Assembly: GCA_907165275.2 (NCBI GenBank)
Contig: OU015653.1
Span: 5,982,001 to 6,046,000, forward strand
DNA: 64,000 nucleotides
Reading direction: 5' to 3'
Source: Zygaena filipendulae
Taxonomy: Eukaryota; Arthropoda; Insecta; Lepidoptera; Zygaenidae
A model generated the notes under the pieces. It did not search any database, had not been told where the DNA came from, and was given only the letters and a program-made list of their open reading frames with translations. A program made the position numbers and the translations under genes. Positions within the stretch are counted from its first letter, which is position 1. The number at the start of each line of letters is the position of its first letter. This document shows, one piece after another, positions 33,339 through 45,039 of the stretch.

Positions 33339-35283
33339 TTACTTAACAGTGTCAAGTCTCTCTCTGAGACGGAAATACACTTTAAGTGTTGGTCTGAGTG
33401 TAGTAGATAAAACAATAATTAATACCAAGATCAGACTAATATATCGTAAAGTTTCTCCAAATGTGAACCAATCTGAAAAGAGGCCAAGGATAATAGTGAC
33501 TATTCCCAATGAATATGTAATTAACCCTGCTGATGCATGAATAACTTTGGTGTAAATCGGAGCTAAGTAATACTTCAATTTTAAGCTGTATAGTGCCCCT
33601 AGTCCACCTAGCATGGTTCCACACATTAAAACTAACGAAGTCAAACCAAACTTGCCATGTATTGAAGTAAAATGTGAAGATCCATTTACAATTTTGTTAG
33701 ATAGTATGACTAAAAAGCCAACTAATATGATTATGCCTCCAAATAGTTGCAAAACCCAATGACGTGCACTTCTCAACCTTATAGGCATCCATTCTGTTGC
33801 CAAGTCACCAGGAGTTATAGCATTTACCGCAGCAGTCATAAGCACCAACCACTGAAATAAAAACAAAATTTGCAATTTATTAATTTCTAATAGATATTAT
33901 GATTTACGATTAGATATTATACTCCCTACTCCCTACTAGAGCACTTTTAATTAAATATCACCATGTTATTTACCCACTAGCGGTTGCCTACAACTTCACC
34001 CATGTGAATTTTTTACTGTTCACTCAGGAATTCTAGCTTAATAGCATACATGTAACTTAATTCCAGGATGCGAAAATATCTGATATTTATTATAAATATC
34101 AAAATATGGGATATTTTTGATATACATATATCCAATATTTATCAAAAATGTAAACATCCATTTTGTATAACAGTCATATTATTATTTTATAGTTATGTAT
34201 ACTGTTTGCATAATATTGAGTCTCTAAAGAGGGGGGAGGGGTTCAGAACAAAACACAAAAATATATCACAACTATGGAGAGGGGGGGGGGGGGGGCAGTG
34301 TCCATTTAATTAATACATTCATGTAGAAATAAGTTTATTTTTTCTGAAAATTTCAATATACTCAAACTTTTGTCCTAGTTAGTTTGTTCAAACATTAATA
34401 AATAGTATGATATTAGGACTTATTTGATATTTATCCTCGCACCCTCCTTAATTCACATATTTGTTTATCTTAACTTCCTCTAAATCCGTCCAATTGAGGG
34501 TGATAGTAAAAAACATACTACATCACACACAAACTTTCCCTTTTAATTTTTAACATTTCACAGTCGGTTGAAAGATCACAATTAGAACTCTTTTAAGTGT
34601 TTTCAAAACTATGACCACTGCTATAATAATAACTTAAGTCAACTTACCCCCCCACACATGAATTGATTTATGTCTTTATCTATCTACTTCATATTCATTG
34701 GACCTGCTTGAATAAAATGCTCCTTGTGAGAGGAGGGTAGGTCGTGAGGGATCCAAGATTCTCCGAGAGAACTGTTAGTGCAGATGTAGGATTTGGTTGG
34801 GGGATGGGGGGCTTGGGCTAATAATTAATAGTATAATTACTTAATAGTATACAACCACAGGTCAGAAATTTTTCCTACTTTGGTTATCAGGAAGGGGAGC
34901 AATTGCACCCACTGCCGCCCCCCATAGATCTTCGCTAGCGTTAACAACACCATAGCAGTCTGTATTTAGGGTATTCTTCAAAATATTATTAATATCCTGG
35001 TATTAGATTTAATATTTTTTTTTTTACTTAGTAGTAAAATTTTAAGAAATCTACTTACTCCAATCGTCATAAAAATCGGGTGAAAAGTAAATAGTGCCAC
35101 ACCATTTTTGCTAAAACAACAATAGGTAATGATTCCAAAAAATAATATAACGGATATGTAACTCGGAATATTAAAATAATTCGGCTTTGCTACAGCATTT
35201 TGAGATATCAACCGGGAGGCTTCGGAAGTCCTTCCTGTCATTTCGTCGGAATGAGATGGGCTTCCACCATCCAAAGTCTCCAT
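33339..35283 (-). CDS. CYB561D2: Transmembrane cytochrome b561, CYB561D2 type (2 exons, 245 aa)
   Basis: Exon 1 is 35283-35059 (75 codons, donor GTAAGT) and exon 2 is 33851-33339 (acceptor ATTTCAG). The junction is in phase 0 at ..FMTIG|WLVLM... Six hydrophobic segments are visible, as expected for the b561 core. Four histidines, H68 (in FHPIF), H106 (RHWVLQL), H140 (IHGKFG) and H180 (IHASAG), have spacings of 38, 34 and 40. This is the pattern of the four haem-b ligands in CYB561D2. Family role: trans-membrane electron transfer from cytosolic ascorbate to monodehydroascorbate or ferric iron across an ER or vesicle membrane. The 40-residue polar N-terminal leader is longer than in vertebrate homologues (about 222 aa in all). 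CYB561D1 is the main alternative name. The 1.2-kb intron contains a poly-G repeat and other low-complexity sequence but no coding exon. Confidence 0.9.
34205..34960. repeat. G-rich repeat debris inside the CYB561D2 intron
   Basis: It includes a run of about 16 G at 34278-34294 and a GGGGGATGGGGGGC area at 34799. The G tract resembles those at 10600 and 12510, without the GGCGCGGTCC flank. Confidence 0.4.
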
Positions 35284-35870
35284 TCCTTGTTGATAAACTT
35301 AGCCTGCGTTTTTCAATACTTTCAAATATAATATAATCTCTACGGTTTTATTCAACGACTCCAAGGCACAGATATCTAGTAAATTAAGCTCCAAGGCATA
35401 TGAGATGATAGTTGAAATAGATAGCTAAGATAGCTAGGGAGCTGGTGGCAATTATTTAGGTGTATGTGTATGATTAATTTCATCGTCGTTGAAAATAGGT
35501 GGCGAGCTCAGGTAGCTTTGATTTTTTTTTTATAAATAATTTTGAAATTATATAAAAAAAAAAAATAGTCATAAATTATACTATCGTTTCTGCCATCAAT
35601 TAAATCTTATTAAATACATTTCATAGATAGTGAAATTAAAGCTGGCAGAAGTCAGGATAATGGGAGTTTTTATAAAAATAATTATTAAACTGTAAGAAAA
35701 ATAAGCTGTGCTATATCATTCCATCGTCTTTTCAAGAATTGTTTTTATGTTTTGTAAAGTATTTGTAAATATAAGAAAAAGTTGGCAGACGTCTACATCT
35801 CTAATTTTTCATGTAATATTAATTAGGTCGGCGGCAAAGTCTTCTCGCATAGTTTTGGAACGCACCCTCC
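35284..35870. other. Upstream region of CYB561D2
   Basis: The minus-strand 5'UTR and promoter must lie here. No TATA box or motif could be singled out, and the 26-bp motif seen near other genes is absent. Confidence 0.35.
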
Positions 35871-35879
35871 TAGGTATCA

Positions 35880-36010
35880 TGTTTGAAAGGAAAAGGAAAC
35901 TTAGTCTATACACCCAATTCAGTTATTTCTTTATTCTTCTGAAGTGATTTCCGTCGAAATGCATTGGTGAGATGCATTTCGATGCTTTACCGGTACTTCT
36001 GGGAGACAAT
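35880..36010. mobile_element. R430 repeat, left part
   Basis: Contains AAAGGAAAAGGAAACTTAG and the CGAAATGCA..TGCATTTCG hairpin, then stops after CTTTACCGGTACTTC. A second left-end scrap lies at 36276-36330. Confidence 0.6.
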
Positions 36011-36596
36011 TCTCACACATTCGAAGTAAAGTCGAACTCGAGATAAAGTTCGAATTCGAACATTAAATCGAGATGAAGTCGATATTTCTCGAATGAAAGC
36101 CGTTCGAATTGCTTCGATTCGTCGGGACTCCGGAGCGGTCGAGACGTAAATTTCAAATTAGAATCTGCCTAAATGTCCAATAGCGATGTCTTAAACCGTA
36201 AATCCAACTAGGTACCTCAAATTGATGTATAAAACGTGCATGACAGTTTCAGAAATTGTTGTTATTTTTTATCTTCGCCCCTTCTGGGACAGGCAAGGGC
36301 GTTGAGCCATACAGCCAAGTCGTATGTTTCAGTTTAAGTTTATTATGTATTAGTAAATATGTAGTAGGTATACTACCTCTATGTCAATAATATAGATATT
36401 TAGTTTTCTTGTAAAAAAGAAGTGATTGACAAATAAAAGATTTTGATGATTTTTCTTCTAGTCAAAAAAGTTTTTTATTTAAAATGATTATGATACATTA
36501 GTTAAGCGTATAAAATATATATTTCAAAGAGTCTAATTGGTATAATAAATTGTGGTGTGGTTAGTGGCCACAAATATACTCTGTGTTAAGTGCTAC

Positions 36597-36645
36597 GGTG
36601 GTAACTAGGAAGAATATGCTACTATTATTGTTCTGAGGGTGGTAA
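36597..36645. mobile_element. Complete 33-bp mini-palindrome insertion, diverged copy, perfect 8-bp target duplication
   Basis: GGTGGTAA at 36597-36604 and 36638-36645 flanks 36605-36637, which starts CTAGGAAGAATATGC and ends TTATTGTTCTGAG. Confidence 0.85.
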
Positions 36646-36659
36646 TTAACTGCAACTTC

Positions 36660-37268
36660 ACCACTAAAAGTTCCGGTTAAGCATCGAAATGCGAGATGCA
36701 TTTAGATATAAATATAACTTCAGAAAAAAAGAATAAAAGTATCTTAGTCCATATGGGCTAAGATTCTTTTGCCTTCCCCAAAAAGGGTAAAACAAAAACA
36801 AATATTACGCTTCACTATCCATACTACGCACACTAATTTAAATAAAATTAAAGTGATGATGTAAAAGTGGTAAAAGTGATAAAAGTAAGAACTTTTCTTT
36901 TTTTGGTACAAATATATTATAAAAGATGTTAGTTCTTGATATAAAACCATGCACACCATTTAAAAACTATAAAAAGCTGCTGCCGTTTTAGGTGGATACG
37001 GCTTTCACATAAACTTTTACTGGCAACATTTTACACTATAAACTCGAAGTCTAGTTCGATTATACGAAGAAACAGGTTTTGATTTTTTGAAGGAGGCTTG
37101 AGACCATAATAGGATGCTCTTTAGGAAGTTATATCTTCAAGCGAACATCCCATTTCGTCTTATTTCACTATTTCCACACACTGTTATACATTATTAACCA
37201 CGATAAACTAATTTTTATACAAAGAAATAAAACTGACGTCCATTTTGCTCACATGCCGCCAAAAGTAT
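36660..37268. mobile_element. R430 repeat with rearranged halves
   Basis: The left half (36660-36795) is in reverse orientation (GTTCCGG..CATCGAAATGC..CTTCCCC). The right half (37080-37268) is forward (TAATAGGATGC..AACTGACGTCCATTTTG). The sequence between is AT-rich. Confidence 0.6.
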
Positions 37269-37408
37269 AGATGCTCCAAACTGTATTAAAACCATGGAAG
37301 TAATAAGTTACTTATTACTTAGTAAGTAGTAAGTAATAAGTTACTTAATACTTCCATGATTAAAATATGCTTGTTTGGAGCATCTTCTAACGTATTGGAG
37401 CATCTATG
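37262..37408. repeat. Nested palindromes
   Basis: Outer arms ATAGATGCTCCAAAC (37267ff) and GTTTGGAGCATCT (37373ff) enclose an inner hairpin at 37292-37359. Its arms are CATGGAAGTAATAAGTTACT and the complement. Confidence 0.75.
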
Positions 37409-37816
37409 TTTCTCTCTTTCTCTCTGTGACCTTCATTCCCGGTTTCAAACCACCTATTCAAGTTTCTTTTCAATGCGAACCAATACACAAATAATATTAG
37501 TGAGTGTGTATTATTGTACTCTCTTGCAGCTGTCTTCAGTTAGTAAAATACTTCTGCCTTCGAAAAGACAGTGTCGATTATTTCTGCCTTTTTCATTTTT
37601 ATGCTTCTCCTAACTAATAGAAATATTAGACTTAAAGACAGAAACGATGTTATAATTTATTTTTGTTTTTTTTTTTACATTTTTTCGACCATACAGGTTA
37701 ATTATTAATGCAGCATCATCATAGTGGCAGAAGTATTTTTTTTTATTTCTTATAATATAATTTCAATAATTATTCTCAGATTAGTGGGCAAGTGTCACGC
37801 CCACCGCCAAATAATC

Positions 37817-38479
37817 AATAGGGTACTTGCATGAATTTTTTTTTTCAGTCTATTTTAAAGATATATGGCCTACAAAGCAAGAAAAATAAAAAAATATATG
37901 CATAAATTAATGAAATAGAGAGTTTCAAAGTTCCTACTTTAGACTTTACCGCCGAAACGCGGAATGACGTCACTTGTTCAAAATTACGCCTTATTAATCT
38001 GTGATAGAAATGTCAATGTCGTATTGACAGAGTCATGTGACACTGACAGACAGATAACTTCAATATCCAAAAGCGAAATTAAGGTTAAGGATTTACTTCC
38101 AAAAGTTCCATTACTGGAACTTTTGGAAGTAAATCGACACAGTTGCATTCTTTACAGAATCGAAATGCATGTTACCGATGCATTTTAAAGTAAAAAACTT
38201 CAGAAAATTGAAAATATGCGTCGACTGTATGCACTTAGTTTCTTTTGCCTTCTCTGAAAGAGGTAAATGTTTCTTAAAAAATAATAGTGACGTCATGTGT
38301 CAAGCTTGGCTGTGATTGGTGTTTCGTTGCAACGTTCCGTTTCACAAAATTAAAAGTTTAATATTTTGGAAACTATTGAAATTTTTTTAGTAAATTTTTC
38401 ACGGTAACGCTTTTTAAAGGCTCTAATTTTGAAATATTTACACAATTTCTTATTATAAATTTCATGCAAGTACCCTATT
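37817..38479. mobile_element. 663-bp DNA transposon-like element with perfect 19-bp terminal repeats
   Basis: AATAGGGTACTTGCATGAA at 37817-37835 is exactly complementary to 38461-38479. It carries a partial R430 copy (about 38091-38265) and no transposase. Related debris lies near 31640. Confidence 0.8.
38091..38134. repeat. Perfect 20-bp-arm hairpin
   Basis: ATTTACTTCCAAAAGTTCCA, a TTAC loop, and the exact complement. It lies at the junction of an R430 fragment with the host element and probably arose by inverted duplication during its insertion. Confidence 0.8.
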
Positions 38480-38480
38480 C

Positions 38481-38665
38481 ACGTTTTAAGAGTAGGTCTC
38501 AGGAGTAGGCTCCATACTAATCGCTGATCCGATCTATGAAAGCATTTTGTGCCAACCATACCGATGCACGGTCATAGAAATTTGGTTAAGTATTCCAAAG
38601 TTGGTGAAGAAGTTCGCACATAAATCCATAGTAATTTTTGGTTCAAGGGAGTGTTGCTGGCCTGA
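38481..38665 (-). mobile_element. Element T1, internally deleted copy
   Basis: The reverse complement of this stretch joins the left end (535-610) and right end (about 1440-1548) of the 1-kb copy and omits about 830 bp between them. Confidence 0.8.
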
Positions 38666-38732
38666 GGGGCTAAGATGCGCAACACGATAAAATTTTATCG
38701 AGCCATTTTATCGTGTTGCGCATCTTAGCCCC
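38666..38732. mobile_element. TAAGATGCGC MITE reduced to a hairpin
   Basis: The ends of the 18287-18507 element face each other with a 13-bp gap, including flanking GGGGC/GCCCC. The arms are about 27 bp and perfect. Confidence 0.8.
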
Positions 38733-38744
38733 ACTGGCCACGCC

Positions 38745-38773
38745 CCTGAGAATAACTAAAGCATTCTTCTGAG
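38745..38773. repeat. Mini-palindrome family, eroded copy
   Basis: CTGAGAATAACTAAAGC..ATTCTTCTGAG lacks the first bases of one arm and has no clean target repeat. It lies 12 bp from the hairpin MITE. Confidence 0.6.
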
Positions 38774-38846
38774 GATCAATATTAAGCGCGCTCCACATCC
38801 GCGAAACAGCCGCGAAACACCCGCGTTTAGATCATAGACAGTCTTA

Positions 38847-39275
38847 ATTTTTTTTTTATTTACCTCAATGGGGAAGGCAAAAGAAGCTAAGTCCATACAG
38901 CCAATTCAGTGGTATTTTTCTTCTTCTAAAGTTAGTTACATCAAAATGCATTGGTGAGATGCATTTCGATGCTTTCCCGGCACTTTTGGTAGCAACTTTT
39001 CACAGTTGAACCTTAATAGGACGCACTGTGGAAAATTGTTGTTTGTTGTTTTGTTTAATTGTTTATTGTTTATGTTTTGTTTATTGTTTTTATTGTTTGT
39101 TCTTTACGACAACCTCGCGATGAACGCCCCATTTCATCTTATTTCACTGTTTCCACACACTGTTATCACTATTATGCAAAATCCACCACATTCACACAAT
39201 ATTAATCACGATAAACTAATTTGCAAAACAAAGAAATAAAACTGACGTCCGTCACTGCTAAAATCCCGCCAAAAG
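38847..39275. mobile_element. R430 repeat, near full length
   Basis: It runs from CAATGGGGAAGGCAAAAG through the CGAAATGCATTGGTGAGATG-type hairpin to AAAATCCCGCCAAAAG. A TTGTTTGTTT-rich insertion sits at about 39036-39100. Confidence 0.75.
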
Positions 39276-39859
39276 CTGTTTTCTTCTTTTTTGCGACTTG
39301 CGAGTTGCGACAGTTCAATCACAGATAATATAATACTATAAGTACCGAAATTCAAGTTATTATTATTATTTAAAGTAAATATACATTGTTTTTTCAATTT
39401 ATAATTTCTTAAAGGTGTTAAAAACCTTTACTGGTTTGCCCAAACACCGCCATTCGTCATTAACACTACTTAATAACTAGACAAGGTAGCTTACTTATTT
39501 ATTTACATACCTAAGCAACACTCGGAGCGCACCCCACAATAGTAGGTAAGGACATTAGGTAACTACAGTGAATAGAATTCTGTGACAAACAAAAATATCA
39601 CATATCTAATCACATCGAGTGGGCACACCTCGCCAGGAAACAGTACCAAACTCATAATATTATTTTTTTCGCTTATCCTGTTTGCTATTTTATAATGTAT
39701 TATAATGTATACTAATCACAGATAATTTAATACTATAAGTACCTACCGAAATTCAAGCTGGTGAACAACTGTAAGTATTTTTTCACTTCTCATGCTCCAA
39801 GCGATTGCTTGTTTGAGGACATAAATACCGTTAAGCCGTGAAATAGTATATTTCATTAT

Positions 39860-39973
39860 AAGTGCGGAAAGCCTGTCATTGCAAAGAGTTCCGACAAATG
39901 TCTACCCGAGCCGAGGTGCAGCCGAAGGTGAGGGTTGACAGTCGGAACTAGTTGCAATGACGGTTCCGCACGT
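39860..39973. mobile_element. Hairpin MITE (AGTGCGGAA ends)
   Basis: AGTGCGGAAAGCCTGTCATT and its near complement (GCAATGACGGTTCCGCAC) bound inner arms GAGTTCCGAC / GTCGGAACT. Confidence 0.75.
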
Positions 39974-39989
39974 GTACTGAACAACTATT

Positions 39990-40277
39990 TTTAATACAGT
40001 TGCGAAAAAATGAAGAAATTTAATAAAATATCAAAAACACAACAAACTCAACTAAGTTCCAACTGTGATCAAGAGATGGCGCTAGTCGTATTAGTAATGC
40101 GAAACCTACGTTTCGCAATGCAAAAAAGTGTGTCAAAGTCGTGTCGCCATTTGACAGTTGGCAAAGAGAACGCACGAGTTCGGGAAAGGTAAACAAAAAG
40201 CTCGAGTATGTAATAGCCCACATTCCGAACGCTAAACGTCCCTGCAATACGCCACTTTTTGAGCAACTGTATTAAAA
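39990..40277. mobile_element. MITE with TTTTAATACAGTTGC ends
   Basis: TTAATACAGTTGC (39991-40003) and GCAACTGTATTAA (40263-40275) are exact complements. Open frames in both directions inside the element are short and unconserved. Confidence 0.7.
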
Positions 40278-40798
40278 AACAATTTCCTTCAGTATTCAAA
40301 ACTGTACTAATTTTACTTTGAATTTTATTTAAAGAAATGTTAAACTACTGTTTTATTTCCTCGCAATCGAAGTGAAAAGCAGAGTTTATAACTCGTCCAC
40401 AAAACTATTTTATCCTCGACTTTGCTAAAAGTCTCGGATAAAAATGGTTCGTTTTGTGCACTTGTTGTAAAATATACTATTACACTGGTCTACAGCATTT
40501 TTGTGCACGGGTTATACATTGTTTTTTTATTGCTTTTATATCTAGAAATAAGAATAGGAACCAAAAATAGTTCTGAATTTGCTTTTATACCAAAGAAATG
40601 GGAAAATTAAAATCAATTAATATACGTAAAAAATTGTCAATAGGTCAAATCGTACAAAGTTTAAAGCAAATTTTTTTATTTGTACATTTTTTATATCTGA
40701 TTATATATAAATCAGAATTAAGTATGTGCTTATACATAATTATAATGCGCAAAAAAATTTTTTTTTTTTGTTGTCCGGTGTTATCTTTGGAACTATCT

Positions 40799-41110
40799 AT
40801 ACCGATATTATAAAGAGGAAATTTGATTTTTTGTTTGCTTGTTTGTTTGTTAAATAAAAAACTACTGGACCGATTTAAAAAAAAAATTCACCATTAGAAG
40901 GCTTCATTATCCCTGTGTTACATAGCCTTTAATGTAACTCGGAATTCCCGCGGGAACTCCGAAATTAACGCGGGTGAAATCTAGCGTACTATACACCGAT
41001 TTTAAGATTTGTTTCAATAGGAAACTCTATGCGATTATAATTTATTCGAAATTCTCGCAGGATTTTCGAAATTCATGCGATGAACCCGCGGGGTGGTATC
41101 ATTCAAAAAA
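40799..41110 (+). mobile_element. Helitron-like element
   Basis: ATATTATAAAGAGG, GTTT repeats and an ACTACTGGACCGATTT block are followed by CCCGCGGGAACTCCGAAATT and two decayed 3' ends. Confidence 0.6.
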
Positions 41111-41218
41111 TCTTCTATTTAATCTTGGAATGGAACAGAGGTGCTCATTCAGATCCTGAATCCTGATATAGAGTTATATTCGGATAAGTAGGTACCTACT
41201 CATGAGAGTAAAATCGTG

Positions 41219-41284
41219 GGCACCGCTAATTTTGATTCGGTATTAAATACCTACGCTAATTTTGATTCGGTATTAAATACCTAC
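41219..41284 (+). repeat. Tandem duplication of 31 bp
   Basis: CGCTAATTTTGATTCGGTAT..ACCTA is present twice in a row. Confidence 0.85.
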
Positions 41285-42160
41285 GTCATAATAATATAAT
41301 ATACAATTATTACCGCAATTATAAAAGAATATTTATTTTTATAGCAGTTGGCGCTAGTTTGACCCATTTGACGTGGCGCTGTGTAATAATAATGTACATA
41401 ATATTGTATATTATATCATACATCTTGTATAACTATTATTATTATGTTGTAGATCAAAAACCGTACCTACCACCTGGCCTATCAAGCAAAATAATTGACA
41501 TTCTGCAAGAAGATAATATTAAAACAGCACCAATTTTTTTTAGGTTTTAATTGTGTTTCTATAAATAAATAAATAAAGTGGCTATACTGTTGGTAGGTAG
41601 GTAAGTAAATATGATGCGATAAAGAAAGCAAAAACGTTCCGAAAAGTTTATTTGCCGACAAAGTTTTCCAAAAACTCTAAAAAGTGAGATAAAAGATCTC
41701 AAATTTTGTTTTGATCGTCTTCACTTGTTTGAAAAGTAATACGTCAGTAAAGTGTCAACTATCAAATATCAAATTCACACGTAGGTAGGTAGCAATTTTT
41801 CGAATCAATGCACACAATGTAATCAGCGAACAATGTAATAGATGATTGTTATCACATACTATTTATTTGGACATCTTTTATACTTTTTTAACAGATGTCA
41901 TACAAAGTCGTACCGCGGCTGGCTTTGATTTCTTTTTACAATCATACCTATGATACATGAATTTGAAAATTCATGATTGATAGCTATCTTAAGGTACGGA
42001 AATAATAATTATTTTAAACTAGGTGAAAATGGTGCTTTATAAGGGCTCGCGAATTTTTCTACCTAGTAATAATTTTGAAATATTTAAAGAAGCTCATATT
42101 AAAAGATTTTTTTTAATTATCGTAAAAAAATTTACACCAGGTGTTTTTTAACGGGCAGAG
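41285..42160. other. AT-rich intergenic DNA
   Basis: No gene was seen. An AAAT tail near 41560-41577 suggests the end of an old retroelement. Confidence 0.3.
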
Positions 42161-42180
42161 GCTCAGACGAAATAAAAAGT
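42161..42180 (+). repeat. Solo end of the CTCAGACGAAAT family
   Basis: It matches one terminus of the 12389-12461 palindromic insertion. The partner arm is missing. Confidence 0.5.
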
Positions 42181-42312
42181 CGTAGGTAAGTAAGAGAACT
42201 TGTGGAAGGAACTAATCCATTACCTATACGAGTATAGTATTATAAATTATATATCTGTGTCCATGCTATTATAGGTAGGTACTATATTTAGGTACTATAT
42301 TATAATATTTTT

Positions 42313-42634
42313 ACCTTATTATAATATTATAAATGCGAAAGTAAAGCTCTGTCTGTCTGTCTGTCTGTTACACTTTCACGTCTTAATGGCTTAACCGATT
42401 ATCATGAAATTTTGCATAGATACAGGCATGTTGTCAGGGATACAGAGACATAGGGTACCTACTTTGTATCCCGGATATCCCACGAAAACTTCGAAAATAA
42501 ATCTTCGGTGAAGTCTCATGCAATTTTGCATACACGCCTTGTCAGGGAAAATAGGTAATATGGGGAATATAGGAATCTCGCCGGATATCCGAAATTAACG
42601 GGGGGTACCGGGTAAACCGCGGGGGACAGCTAGT
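42313..42634 (+). mobile_element. Helitron-like element, complete ends
   Basis: The 5' word ATAATATTATAAATGCGAAA and a (CTGT)n tract are followed by the GGGTAAACCGCGGGGGACAG hairpin region and CTAGT at 42630-42634. Confidence 0.75.
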
Positions 42635-43083
42635 TTCAAGTATTATTGAGAAATAATAAAATTGCTGTCTCATGCCGCTTCGTCCGCGTCGCGTCGGCGC
42701 TATAACCGGGCTGACCCGAAGCATCCGTATTGTCGCATACCAACCCGTGCGTTTCGACATCTAACTTGAATTACAATGTAGGTCTCGAGTCATTCCCTCT
42801 GTGTCCACGTCCGACTGGAATATGAAGCAGCTGTAGGTACTGTTAAACTTAAAGCTTAAGTACTGTTCGTGCATGGACACTTTAAGAATCTAACTAGCAA
42901 CGTATTTTGCCCAATATGGAATTGCTAATGCTATTATGTCAACGCAGTGTTTTGTTTTTTAATATCGACAAATCCATGCACAAAAAAAATTGGCATACAT
43001 TTTGCATTTTAAGGTCTTTACAGCAAAGCTAGTTCAAACAAAAAGTGCAACAAACGACCACTTTTGGCGGTATGCAATAAAAA

Positions 43084-43440
43084 TAATAGATTTTACAACA
43101 AGTGCACAAAACGAACCATCTTCATCCGAGACTTTTAACAATATAAACTCTGCTTTTCACTTCGATTGCGAGGAAATAAAACAGTAGCATAACATAAGAA
43201 AGTAAAATTAGTGCAGTTTTGAATACTGAAGGAAATTGTTTTTCACGGCTTAACGGTATTTAAGTCTTCAAACAAGTAATCACTTTGAGCATGAGAAGTG
43301 AAAAAATACTAACAGTTGTTCACCAGCTTGAATTTCGGTAGGTACTTATAGTATTAAATTATCTGTGATTGGTATACATTATAATACATTATAAAATAGC
43401 AAACAGGATAAGCGAAAAAAATAATATTATGAGTTTGGTA
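43084..43440 (-). mobile_element. Uninterrupted copy of the 39644-40474 repeat
   Basis: About 357 bp, reverse complement of the split copy, from TTTACAACAAGTGCACAAAA to TAATATTATGAGTTTGGTA. Confidence 0.75.
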
Positions 43441-43683
43441 GTTTAATAGCGCGCGGCGAAAGCGATTGAGTGGCGAACGCCTTCACAGATTCTTTTCTTT
43501 TTGATTGATTTATTATGTTGGGAAAAAAAACTTCTTTTTATTTATTTTATATTATGTATCTATTTTTTTAAAGCTTTTTTTATGAAAATGTTTATAACGG
43601 TGTTTACTTTCTACCCTGTAAATATTTGCAGCAAATTTTTCCAGACCTTATATTATTCATAAGATGCGGTAAAAGACTATTTT

Positions 43684-43737
43684 GGAGTATCTGAATTCCG
43701 AAACTCGCGCGAAAGAAACCGCTACAGCTAGTATATT
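43684..43737 (+). mobile_element. Helitron-like 3' end
   Basis: GAATTCCGAAACTCGCGCG..AAACCGCTACAGCTAGT: the hairpin is eroded but the terminus is intact. Confidence 0.5.
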
Positions 43738-44520
43738 ATAATAACTTTTATAAGTTTAACCTGGTGTGCCCGTTTCATTTGTTTATTTTTAGACAAGTCC
43801 ACAGGCACTGTAAATCCCGGTTTTTCCTGGTAATTTTGTCTATAGATTCCGTCACTGAACAGTGAACACTCTATACAGCCTTGTGTTTTGTTTTTGTTCG
43901 GTAACCAGTAAGCTGTATAATATTATTCAAAATACCTACTGATGTAATCGGTAACTAGTCTAATTATTTCCGCGCAGGCACGACTGACACTGTTTTGTGG
44001 GACGAAAGTACTTAGGCACCTCCGTCTGTTGGAGCAGCAGGTTGTTGCGTCAGCGGAAAGGTTGCGGTTCTCGCTGTTAGGTATTACATCAAGTGCTTGC
44101 CTTCTTGCGCCACCAATAGTTACTCAATGCCCGAGAGGGAGACTTTTTATTAATACAAAATATGATCCGCCATGAAATAAGGAAACTTAAAACGCTATAT
44201 AGCGTAGGTAAATAATCACGAAATCTCGAATAGTAGGTACTTGATCTATGGCAGGTAGGTACCTAGTTTATTTTAAGTAGGTACACATCAGTCACATCAA
44301 CGTATCAACCAAGGACTTTAATCCCGGAGTTCCCTAGCGGATTCCGAAATTAACGCGGGTGAAATATGGTAGCTTAAGTAGGTAATTACCTATGTACCTA
44401 CCTACGTAACGTCTTTTTTCAAATCCTTATAGATTTACAGTCACAATTATTTCACATTTATACCTTCTATATTAAATTAGTACAGCCTCCGAAAGAGATA
44501 GATACATACCTACCTTTATT
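43738..44520. other. Intergenic DNA with one Helitron scrap
   Basis: A short 3' block (TCCCGGAGTTCCC..TTAACGCGGGTGAAA) lies at 44321-44366. Otherwise nothing is recognised. Confidence 0.4.
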
Positions 44521-44524
44521 ATAT

Positions 44525-45030
44525 ACTAGCTGATGCCCGCGGTTTCACCCGCGTGAATTTTCGACCGTTGACGTTTGATTTTCTCACTCTTTTAAAACGT
44601 AGTGGTTATATACTCTTTAGTCTCGAAGAAAATATAATCACATCATCTGTCTCTCCAAGCTTTAAAATTGTCACTTCGCGAAAAATCAATTCAAAAGAAA
44701 AAATGCATATCTCTAAAAAGGTTTTATCATGTTCGTTATGTAACATTATATCGAAGCTTTCGACCATTGCATTGCGCTGAAATCTTTAACTGATGATAAC
44801 TTTTTTCCCCTATGTCCTATTTCGATGAAACAAAGCCTATATTATGTTGCTCTACTATTGAAAACTGCATGACAACCCGTACAGACAACAGACAGACAGA
44901 GAGAAAAGAATTTTAAAAACTTTTGTTTTGAGCTTGCTTACTCTTCTTTTAGATATCACCCCTTTCATTTTTAGGTAAAAATATTCAATTTACAAAATCG
45001 AGGATTCTGCTCTTTTATTATAGTATAGAT
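44525..45030 (-). mobile_element. Helitron-like element, second subfamily
   Basis: ACTAG at 44525-44529 is followed by the CGCGGGTGAAACCGCGGGC hairpin complement. The body matches 7115-7465, with CAGACAGACAGA and an ATTATAGTATAG end. Another 3' end (ACTAG at 45040) begins 10 bp further on. Confidence 0.7.
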
Positions 45031-45039
45031 TATATAGGT

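Larger units (their letters stand above)
39644..40474 (+). mobile_element. Inverted partner of 43084-43440, interrupted by two insertions
   Basis: 39644-39846 and 40278-40474 together match the reverse complement of 43084-43440, and the block between them is absent from that partner. A further scrap of the same family is at 39300-39362. Confidence 0.75.
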
